Shown piece after piece: positions 16,251 through 21,667 of a DNA stretch of 21,667 nt (position 1 is its first letter; each line of letters opens with the position of its first letter). The translations under genes and the position numbers were made by a program. Under the pieces are notes generated by a model. The model saw nothing but the letters and a program-made list of their open reading frames with translations. It had not been told where the DNA came from and did no database searches. This stretch comes from Vulcanimicrobiia bacterium (GTDB lineage Bacteria; Vulcanimicrobiota; Vulcanimicrobiia; Vulcanimicrobiales; Vulcanimicrobiaceae): contig JANWKW010000094.1 of assembly GCA_025451135.1 (NCBI GenBank), positions 1-21,667 on the forward strand. The letters run 5' to 3'.

Positions 16251-16821
16251 TCAGGACCTTCTGGATCTGAGCGGTGAGATCGGCGTACGCGATCTCGCCG
16301 CTCGTCGCGTAGGCGACGATCTTGTGATTGTCGATGATGACGATGGTCGGGTAGCCGCCCTGGTTGTAGAGATCGAAGACGGTCATCTGGCCGTCGTACG
16401 CGATCGGGTATGCGACCGAGAACTTCTGGGCGAACGCCATCACGTCGGCTTGAGAGGCCGGCGAGCTGCCGTCCATGCCCGTATCGCTGCCGGAGACCGC
16501 GACGAAGGCGACCTGCTTGCCGTACTGCGCGAACAATTTGTTGAGGATTTGGGTCTCGCGCTGACAGTGCGGACACCACGTCGCGAACACCTCGAGGAAG
16601 ACCGGCTTGGTGGTCTTCGCCAGGTCGAACAGACCGGCGGTCGTCGAGGCTTGGAACTCCGGCGCCTTCGCGCCGGCCACGAGCGTGCTCTGCGTGACCG
16701 TCTTCGAGGCGTTCTGCACCTGGGCGGTCTGGGCCGGATGCGTGGCGTACCAGATCGCGGCGATGGCGATCGCGACGACCAGCAGGGCGACCGAGGCGAG
16801 GGCGATGGTCTTCCGGTTCAT
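16246..16821 (-). CDS. TlpA/ResA-type thioredoxin, membrane anchored
   Basis: A 191-aa protein from the ATG ending at 16821; the start overlaps the stop of the MauE-like gene (ATGA), and GAAGAAGG lies just upstream. A longer in-frame extension upstream is Arg-rich and belongs to the antisense of the neighbouring gene, so I reject it. One transmembrane helix (about 6-26) anchors a periplasmic thioredoxin domain. That domain has FATWCPHCQRE (catalytic C83 and C86) and the cis-proline loop GGYPTIVII. The CPHC active site is more oxidising-like than the CPPC of the thioredoxin at the left edge, suggesting a different partner. Pairing with MauE mirrors other MauE-TlpA modules, in which a membrane protein feeds electrons or disulfides to the thioredoxin. 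Confidence 0.92.
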   Translation of the reverse strand: MNRKTIALASVALLVVAIAIAAIWYATHPAQTAQVQNASKTVTQSTLVAGAKAPEFQASTTAGLFDLAKTTKPVFLEVFATWCPHCQRETQILNKLFAQYGKQVAFVAVSGSDTGMDGSSPASQADVMAFAQKFSVAYPIAYDGQMTVFDLYNQGGYPTIVIIDNHKIVAYATSGEIAYADLTAQIQKVLK

Positions 16822-17255
16822 GCCTTCTTCAACTTTCCATCGAGAGCGAGCGCGCCGGGTGCGCGCCACGCGACGAACGCGCACAGCGCGCCCAAGAGCA
16901 GATCGATCGCGACGTGGGGCCAATCCGCCGTCGCGACGTCGTCGGGTCCGAAGCACCCGCAGTTCGCCGGGATGTGCCGGACCACCGCGCTCGCGATCGC
17001 GAGCGCATAGAGGCCGAACTGCGCCGCCGCCACCCAGCCGACGAAGCGGACGAACAGGCCGATCGTGAGGTAGAGGCCGAGGAAGACCTCGACGAACGGC
17101 AGGCCGATCGAGAGCGGCGCGACGACGGCGGCCGGCAGCAGATGAAAGCCCGCGATCGCCGCGGCCAGCGCGGGAGCGTGCCCGATCTTGAGCGCGCCGG
17201 CCCCCAGCAGCAGCAGTCCCATCGCCACCCGGACGGCGAACGCGAGCCAGTTCAG
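16818..17255 (-). CDS. MauE/DoxX-family membrane redox protein, probable CTG start
   Basis: About 145 aa from a CTG ending at 17255 that overlaps the TGA of the upstream phosphoesterase; GGAG lies seven bases before it. The alternative GTG ending at 17228 gives 136 aa, lacks a ribosome site and truncates the first helix (NWLAFAVRVAMGLLLLGAGALK). Four membrane helices are visible, with the family cysteine loop NCGCFGP before the last. MauE-type proteins are small quinone- or thiol-linked membrane proteins, known from methylamine dehydrogenase maturation and often adjacent to a TlpA-like thioredoxin, as here. No methylamine dehydrogenase genes are visible, so the pair probably serves another periplasmic thiol or metal protein. 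The family is fairly secure; the partner is inferred. Confidence 0.83.
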   Translation of the reverse strand: MNWLAFAVRVAMGLLLLGAGALKIGHAPALAAAIAGFHLLPAAVVAPLSIGLPFVEVFLGLYLTIGLFVRFVGWVAAAQFGLYALAIASAVVRHIPANCGCFGPDDVATADWPHVAIDLLLGALCAFVAWRAPGALALDGKLKKA

Positions 17256-18319
17256 CGGGCCGCTCCGAAGAGCGGGATCATCGGCACGACGCCGGGCGCA
17301 TCCGCGCGGCCCAAGTAGGGCCGCAGGCCGAGCGCGTCCTGGATCGTGCGCAGCAGCGAGTAGTGGCTGTAGGGCGTCGGATCGACCACGCCGCGCGGGC
17401 CGTGATTGGTGATGACCAGCGTCGCGATGTGACCGCCGCCGGCGTTGGCCGGATCGTTCGGATCGTTGCCGCAGCAGCCGGCGTGTCCGCCGCCGTCGTC
17501 CTCGTCGAACGTGATCACGATGGCGCTGTTGCCCTTCGCGCGCCAGACCGGCGAGGCCATGATCGCGTCGACGATGCGCTTGGCATTTGCATCGCCGCGA
17601 CCGATCAGCTTCCCCCGGATCGCGTACGAGCAGTCCAGGCCGTCGAGCGGATTGCCGGTGCCGTGCATCTCATCGCACAGGTTCGGCACGATCAGCGAGA
17701 AGGTCGGCACGTCGCCGGTGCGCAGATCGGCGTAGAGGCGGTCGAAGCCGACCATCTTCTGCGCCAGCTTCGGATCTTTCTGCACCGAGAGATAGTTGAT
17801 GAACCCGTCGTGCTTGGAGGCGTACAGGTGCGAGCTGACCGCGAGCGATCCGGGCGCGGGCAGGTCCTCGTCGTAGTTCTTCCAGGTCAGGCCCTTGGCG
17901 TCGATCAGGCTCGCCAGCGACGGCCGGTCGATGGTGTGGTCGACGTAGCCCGGCCGGCGGCTGTTGCTGCACGACGGCCGCGTATCGTTCGCGTGGCAGT
18001 AGTACGCATCGTCGTCGCGGATGCCGTAGGTCGAACCGCCCACCATCGCGACGTAGTTCGGTTCGCTCGGATGGCTCTCTGCGTAGAACCGCGACGCATA
18101 ACCATACTGCTTCGCGAGCGCCGTGAGCGCGGGCGCGTCGTCGTCGCCGACGATGCGCTCGGCGCTCTTGTTCTCCTCGACGATCATGAAGATGTGGTCG
18201 AAGTGGGCGACCCGCGCCGGACGCGGGGACGCGTGCGGCGCCGGGTGCGGCGCGCGATGCGGTGCGGGCGTTGCCGCCGCTAGGAGCAGAGCGCAGAGAA
18301 GGATGGAAGTGCGACGCAT
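17252..18319 (-). CDS. Secreted phosphoesterase (acid phosphatase/phospholipase C-like, PF04185)
   Basis: A 355-aa exported hydrolase. It has a signal peptide (about 1-18), a His/Pro-rich linker, then the alkaline-phosphatase-like fold with IFMIVEENKS (metal site Glu49/Asn50). Further blocks are SHPSEPNYVAMVGGS (82-96), PNLCDEMHG (Asp216, His219), TFDEDDGG (Asp272, Glu273), GGGHIATLVI (His297) and TPYSHYSLLRTIQD. These match AcpA/PLC-type enzymes that release phosphate from extracellular phosphate esters or lipids. A GHAGCCGN segment adds two adjacent cysteines that could use the MauE-TlpA thiol system encoded next to it (inference). GGAG is seven bases before the ATG, and only 3 bases separate it from the MCO-ZIP stop. 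Confidence 0.88.
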   Translation of the reverse strand: MRRTSILLCALLLAAATPAPHRAPHPAPHASPRPARVAHFDHIFMIVEENKSAERIVGDDDAPALTALAKQYGYASRFYAESHPSEPNYVAMVGGSTYGIRDDDAYYCHANDTRPSCSNSRRPGYVDHTIDRPSLASLIDAKGLTWKNYDEDLPAPGSLAVSSHLYASKHDGFINYLSVQKDPKLAQKMVGFDRLYADLRTGDVPTFSLIVPNLCDEMHGTGNPLDGLDCSYAIRGKLIGRGDANAKRIVDAIMASPVWRAKGNSAIVITFDEDDGGGHAGCCGNDPNDPANAGGGHIATLVITNHGPRGVVDPTPYSHYSLLRTIQDALGLRPYLGRADAPGVVPMIPLFGAAR

Positions 18320-18322
18320 GGC

Positions 18323-20155
18323 TTATGCTCCAACGGCCGAGAGGATGAGATCGGTTCCATAGGCGACCAGAAATCCGAGCGCGAGGCCGATCACCCCGAT
18401 CTCGACGAAGCCGACGCGGCGCGCGACGTGGAGCATCTCGCTGATCACGAAGATGATCGCGCCGGCGGCGAGCGTCAGGAAGAGCACCGAGAGCACCGGC
18501 GAGACGAAGCTGTAGCCGACGATCGTGCCCAGGAACGTCGGGGCGCCGCCGATGATGCCGGCCAGCAGCAGGAAGCGCCACTTCACGTTCTGGGCCTGCA
18601 TGAGCGGCGCCGCGATCCCGAAGCCCTCGGTCGCGTTGTGCAGCCCGAAGCCGATGATGAGCATCAGGGCGAGTTCGATCGCTCCGCTGGCGGCCGACTG
18701 CCCGATGGCGAGCCCTTCGGCGAAGTTGTGCATGCCGATGCCGGTCGCGATGATCAGCGAGAGCGCGAGCGGATTGCTGCTGCTCGCCTCTTTGGCCGAC
18801 TTCAAGAATCCCTTGGTGCCGTAGACCAGGCCGACCAGACCGACGGTGATGCCGATGACGAAGACCAGCGTCAGCAGGACGAAGTTGTTCGCGTCGCCGC
18901 CGCCCGTCATCCACACATGCAGCGAATCCTGGACGGGTTCCGACGCCTGCTTGATCACGTCGAACAGCAGGAAGAACAGCACGCCGACCGCGAGCGAGTT
19001 GAGCAGCGACATGGCCTGGGGCGAGACGTTGCGCAGCTTGGCGACCGGCAGCCCGATGAAGATCGTCAGTCCGGCGATCAGGCCCAGGATCAGCGTCTCC
19101 CAGAAGTTGAGCGGCGGATGCGAACCGTGCGAGGCCCCGCCCATGCCGGTCTCCATGCCGAGCAGCGTATCCGGCGTGCCGGCGTAGTGCAGCGCGGTGA
19201 TCAGACCGCCGGGCATCACGTTGCCGTTCATCACGTGATCGGCGACGTGGCAGTGCAGCATCCAGGTCCCCGGATCCGCATCGGCCTTGACCAGGGCGTC
19301 GACCGTCTGACCCGGTCCGATGTTGATGGTGTTCTCGACGTCGTCGTAGGTGACCGGATTGCCGTCGCGGGCGATGACCTTCATCAAGTGCCCGTGCAGG
19401 TGCATGGTGTGGAACTCGGTGCCGCTGATGTTGATGAAGCGCAGACGGATCAGGTCGCCCTTCTTCACCTCGAGCGGCATCGTCTCGGGATACGACTTGC
19501 CGTTGATCGAGAAGTAGTTCTCGCTGTCGCTGTTGATCCGCCACGACGAGACGATCACCGGATAGTCGTGCGCGACCTTCGGCGCTTTCGGATCCTCGAC
19601 GATGAACGCGCCGTAGAGCCCGCGATCGAGCTGGTCGAAGTCGTTGAAGTGGGTGTGGTAGATGTACGTGCCCGGACGCGTCGCGGTGAAGACGTACGTG
19701 AACGATCCGCCGGGAGCGACCGCCGGTTGGCTGAGGCCGGGGACGCCGTCCATGTCGGCCGGGACCTGCAGTCCGTGGAAGTGCACGATCGACGGCTCGG
19801 GAAGGTCGTTCGTGAAGATGACCTTGACCTTGTCGCCGAGGTCGACCCGGAAGACCGGTCCGGGAACGGTGCCGTTGTAGGCCCAGGCGTTGACGTGGGT
19901 ACCCTTGGTGACTTCCCAAGGGATCACCGAAGCGGTCAGGTTGAAGACCTTGGTGCCGTCGGCCTCGACCCTGGCCGGCTTGAAATCGACCAGCCCGAGC
20001 GATCCGTCGTCACCCTTCATGGTCGGCGGGAGCGGCGTCGGGATGGCCGCCGGCGAGGCCGGCGCCGTACCCATCGGCATTTCGGCCAGCGCCCCCAGCG
20101 GCATGGCCACCAGGACGACGGCGAGAGCAAGCGAGCGTATCAGCAATGTAGGCAC
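18323..20155 (-). CDS. Multicopper oxidase-ZIP metal transporter fusion
   Basis: A single 610-aa frame joins two protein families. Residues 1-24 are a signal peptide. Residues about 55-330 form a two-cupredoxin multicopper oxidase with all four histidine motifs: HFHG (125-128), HTH (167-169), HTMHLHGH (249-256) and HCHVADH (301-307). The residue five after His307, usually the axial Met/Leu/Phe, is Asn312. After a Gly/His-rich linker, about eight helices (351-610) carry the ZIP signatures HNFAEG (H476, E480) and HNATEG (H506, E510). ZIP proteins import Zn, Fe or Mn. The fused oxidase could oxidise the metal or sense copper at the pore mouth (inference). GTG start; a DtxR-like palindrome ends six bases upstream. 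First gene of a four-gene operon. Confidence 0.93.
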   Translation of the reverse strand: MPTLLIRSLALAVVLVAMPLGALAEMPMGTAPASPAAIPTPLPPTMKGDDGSLGLVDFKPARVEADGTKVFNLTASVIPWEVTKGTHVNAWAYNGTVPGPVFRVDLGDKVKVIFTNDLPEPSIVHFHGLQVPADMDGVPGLSQPAVAPGGSFTYVFTATRPGTYIYHTHFNDFDQLDRGLYGAFIVEDPKAPKVAHDYPVIVSSWRINSDSENYFSINGKSYPETMPLEVKKGDLIRLRFINISGTEFHTMHLHGHLMKVIARDGNPVTYDDVENTINIGPGQTVDALVKADADPGTWMLHCHVADHVMNGNVMPGGLITALHYAGTPDTLLGMETGMGGASHGSHPPLNFWETLILGLIAGLTIFIGLPVAKLRNVSPQAMSLLNSLAVGVLFFLLFDVIKQASEPVQDSLHVWMTGGGDANNFVLLTLVFVIGITVGLVGLVYGTKGFLKSAKEASSSNPLALSLIIATGIGMHNFAEGLAIGQSAASGAIELALMLIIGFGLHNATEGFGIAAPLMQAQNVKWRFLLLAGIIGGAPTFLGTIVGYSFVSPVLSVLFLTLAAGAIIFVISEMLHVARRVGFVEIGVIGLALGFLVAYGTDLILSAVGA

Positions 20156-20160
20156 GGCGA

Positions 20161-20176
20161 ATTAGGTTCGCCTAAT
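20161..20176. promoter_or_regulatory. DtxR/MntR-like palindromic operator
   Basis: ATTAGG-TTCG-CCTAAT is a perfect 6-4-6 palindrome, five bases upstream of the MCO-ZIP start codon and within the divergent gap to the sigma-factor gene. Its TTAGG...CCTAA arms match the half-sites of DtxR/IdeR/MntR metalloregulators, which repress metal uptake when Fe or Mn is plentiful. Confidence 0.55.
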
Positions 20177-20221
20177 CATCTTCGCGGCCTGCCCGAACAG
20201 GCACGGGTGACCCGGCGCGGG

Positions 20222-20227
20222 TATACC
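20222..20227 (+). promoter_or_regulatory. Possible -10 element (TATACC) of the sigma-factor operon
   Basis: TATACC lies 11 bases upstream of the ATG at 20238, so the message would be nearly leaderless, consistent with the lack of a Shine-Dalgarno. No good -35 is visible, and an ECF-type self-recognised promoter is also possible. Confidence 0.25.
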
Positions 20228-20237
20228 CACGCAACGG

Positions 20238-20807
20238 ATGGCAGCACCCCGCAAACCGATCGAGCCGACCACCCCGGAGCAATCAGCGTTCCTCCGGCAG
20301 GCCATGGAGCAATATGGCAAGGCGACGTACAATTTCGCCTTTCGCTTGACGCGCAACGAAGCCGACGCCCGGGACCTCACCCAGGACGCGTTCGTGCGCG
20401 TCTTCAAGGCGTGGCGCTCGTTCCAGCCCGGGACCTCGTTCCTGTCCTGGATCTACCGGATCGTCACGAATCTGCACCGGGATGAACTTCGGCGGCGTAA
20501 GGGACGTTATCAGGAAGAACTCCCGGACGACAACATGCCGCAGGAGTACGGCGGCGAGCGGCCCTTGGCGGTGACGCCGATCGAGGACTACGTCGAAGGC
20601 CAGCTCGGAGAACGGCTCCAGCGGGCCCTCGAAGCGCTCTCATCCGACCAACGGCAAGTGGTCGTCCTCGCCGACATCGAGGAACTGAGCTATCAAGAGA
20701 TCGCGGACATCGCGGGATGCTCGATCGGCACGGTGAGGTCTCGCCTCCACCGGGCCCGCGCGCAGCTCCGCCGTTTCGTGGAACACTACGACGCAGTACA
20801 CAAATGA
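20238..20807 (+). CDS. ECF (RpoE-like) RNA polymerase sigma factor
   Basis: A 189-aa extracytoplasmic-function sigma factor. Region 2 (about 24-90) includes DLTQDAFVRVFKAW and the promoter-melting/-10 helix SFLSWIYRIVTNLHRDELRRR. Region 4 (about 125-182) carries the -35-recognising helix-turn-helix SYQEIADIAGCSIGTVRSR followed by LHRARAQLR. Region 3 is absent, as in all ECF factors. The stop overlaps the start of the anti-sigma gene (ATGA). The sigma, zinc-finger anti-sigma and RseB-like order is that of an RpoE-type envelope stress switch. The ATG at 20238 lacks a Shine-Dalgarno; a downstream Met24 start is possible but would lose part of region 2. Confidence 0.94.
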   Translation: MAAPRKPIEPTTPEQSAFLRQAMEQYGKATYNFAFRLTRNEADARDLTQDAFVRVFKAWRSFQPGTSFLSWIYRIVTNLHRDELRRRKGRYQEELPDDNMPQEYGGERPLAVTPIEDYVEGQLGERLQRALEALSSDQRQVVVLADIEELSYQEIADIAGCSIGTVRSRLHRARAQLRRFVEHYDAVHK

Positions 20808-21328
20808 ATCAACACATATCGCAAGACCGACTGATCGACTACCTGCACCGCGCGCTCGCTCCCGAGGACGACGCGGCGGTCTACGCACACCTTCAGGCGT
20901 GCCCCGAGTGCGCCGCAGCGATGCGCGCCGAGACGGCTCTGACCGAGGCGCTGCAGCGCCAGGCGGCCGCCGAGGAACGCGACCTGCCGGCCGGCGTGAC
21001 CGCGACGATCTGGGCGCGCGTCGACGAGCTTTCCGCGGCGCCCGGCTTCGCCGAGCGTCTGCGGGCGTGGCTGCGCCCGGCGATCCTGGTGCCGGTCGCC
21101 GCCGTCCTGGTGCTTGGGCTGTTCTTCGCACCCCAACTCTTCCGACGCTCGCCGGTCTCGATCGACGCAGCCTACTATCTGGACGATCACGCCGCCGTGA
21201 ATGGGACGATCCCGTTCGGCGACGCATCGGAGACGATCCCCGCCTCGCTCACGAACACCAGCGACCCGGTCAACGCATCGGCCGTCGCCGTGGATCCCGT
21301 AACGATGACGGCGGATGTTCGCCCGTAG
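20804..21328 (+). CDS. Membrane anti-sigma factor with N-terminal zinc finger
   Basis: A 174-aa protein starting at the ATG overlapping the sigma stop. The cytoplasmic N-terminus is an anti-sigma zinc-binding helix bundle with His29-x3-Cys33-x2-Cys36 (HLQACPEC), the zf-HC2/ZAS type that clamps ECF sigma factors. One transmembrane helix (about 92-109, ILVPVAAVLVLGLFF) leads to a periplasmic tail of about 60 residues rich in Thr/Ala/Asp, which would receive the stress signal. The stop lies 14 bases inside the following gene. The partner is clearly the adjacent sigma factor. The signal is unknown; given the neighbours it may concern envelope or metal/thiol stress (inference). Confidence 0.9.
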   Translation: MNQHISQDRLIDYLHRALAPEDDAAVYAHLQACPECAAAMRAETALTEALQRQAAAEERDLPAGVTATIWARVDELSAAPGFAERLRAWLRPAILVPVAAVLVLGLFFAPQLFRRSPVSIDAAYYLDDHAAVNGTIPFGDASETIPASLTNTSDPVNASAVAVDPVTMTADVRP

Positions 21329-21667
21329 CGCACTCGTCGCCGCCGCGCTCCTCGCCTTCGCCGGCCTCGCGCCGGCGCGGGCCGACGACGCCGCGCGCCT
21401 TCTCCGCCAGGCGATCTCGGCGCCTCGCACCACGTCCTTCGTCGGCGAGGTGCAGACGCTCGAGATCGGCGAGTCGCAGACCCAAGCCAGCGTCTATCGG
21501 ATCGAACATCGCGCGCCGGATCTGACCCGCCGCTGGTACTTGGCGCCGCAGTCGCTCTACGGCGACTCGATCCTGACCCACGGCGAGCATCGCTACAGCA
21601 TCGACGTCCAGCGCAACCGCGTGATCGTCGACGAGAACGACGCGATCGACGACCAGGTCGCGATGGA
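21315..21667 (+). CDS. RseB/MucB or LolA-like periplasmic protein (N-terminal part, cut by window edge)
   Basis: An open frame from the ATG at 21315 to the window end (117 codons plus 2 bases), overlapping the anti-sigma gene by 14 bases in another frame. It has a signal peptide (1-23, ending ARA), then ARLLRQAISAPRTTSFVGEVQTLEIG and YRIEHRAPDLTRRWYLAP. This has the layout of the RseB/MucB or outer-membrane lipoprotein-sorting fold, with a helix bearing paired leucines followed by beta strands and FxGe. Its place after sigma and anti-sigma genes is that of RseB, which binds the anti-sigma periplasmic tail and blocks its proteolysis. Assignment rests on position plus weak sequence pattern. The C-terminus is outside the window. 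Confidence 0.65.
   Translation, partial: MFARSALVAAALLAFAGLAPARADDAARLLRQAISAPRTTSFVGEVQTLEIGESQTQASVYRIEHRAPDLTRRWYLAPQSLYGDSILTHGEHRYSIDVQRNRVIVDENDAIDDQVAM

Noticed and set aside
16246..17255. Methylamine dehydrogenase (mau) operon
   Set aside because: The MauE- and TlpA-like genes recall mauE/mauD, but no dehydrogenase subunits or MauG are visible in the window.
17670..19919. Long minus-strand frame across the MCO-ZIP/phosphoesterase junction
   Set aside because: Arg-rich shadow in an alternative frame of the two real genes; no recognisable motif.
18428..20485. Long plus-strand frame opposite the MCO-ZIP gene and running into the sigma gene
   Set aside because: The translation is Arg/Asp/His-rich without domains, and it overlaps two confidently identified genes in other frames.

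Overview
The window is GC-rich chromosomal DNA with genes packed almost end to end. Most junctions are a few bases or 4-base start/stop overlaps, and no intergenic gap exceeds about 125 bases. Outer-membrane TonB-dependent receptors, an LPS-heptose epimerase and many secreted proteins point to a diderm, probably aerobic bacterium. The mixture is a short-form adenosylhomocysteinase, carboxypeptidase-like domains on the receptors, a multicopper oxidase fused to a ZIP transporter, and MauE/TlpA proteins. It reminds me of uncultured high-GC phyla such as Eremiobacterota (WPS-2), but that placement is inference. I see no rRNA, tRNA, transposase, CRISPR array or prophage.

Layout, left to right. (1) A truncated TlpA-type thioredoxin (minus) is divergent from an MFS exporter with a near-consensus promoter (1-1822). 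(2) A minus-strand methyl-cycle operon runs ahcY-metK, followed by two tandem paralogous secreted glycine-rich proteins (1827-5636). (3) Divergent from it is a cyclodeaminase-family folate protein (5717-6298). It converges on a minus-strand trio: an unknown 182-aa protein, a YmdB-type phosphodiesterase and a PHP-domain phosphoesterase (6295-8443). (4) Two mirror-image cassettes follow, each a small four-helix membrane protein plus a TonB-dependent receptor. They face each other across a 16-bp perfect hairpin (8531-14395), and a Fur-box-like site lies upstream of the right-hand cassette. (5) hldD is translationally coupled to a membrane-anchored, histidine-rich protein of unknown function (14476-16232). 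(6) A compact minus-strand operon runs MCO-ZIP fusion, secreted phosphoesterase, MauE-like quinone/thiol redox protein, TlpA-like thioredoxin (16246-20155). A DtxR/MntR-like palindrome lies just upstream. (7) Divergent from it is an ECF sigma, zinc-finger anti-sigma and RseB/LolA-like operon that runs off the right edge (20238-21667).

The right half (8.5-20.2 kb) reads as envelope metal and redox handling. It holds outer-membrane uptake receptors with a candidate iron operator, and a cupredoxin oxidase physically joined to a divalent-metal permease under a candidate Mn/Fe operator. Beside these are a periplasmic thiol pair (MauE + TlpA), a His-rich surface protein and an envelope-stress-type sigma switch. 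The left half is mostly housekeeping one-carbon and S-adenosylmethionine metabolism. Two separate junctions (YmdB and MauE) appear to start translation at a CTG codon inside a CTGA overlap, an unusual shared feature.
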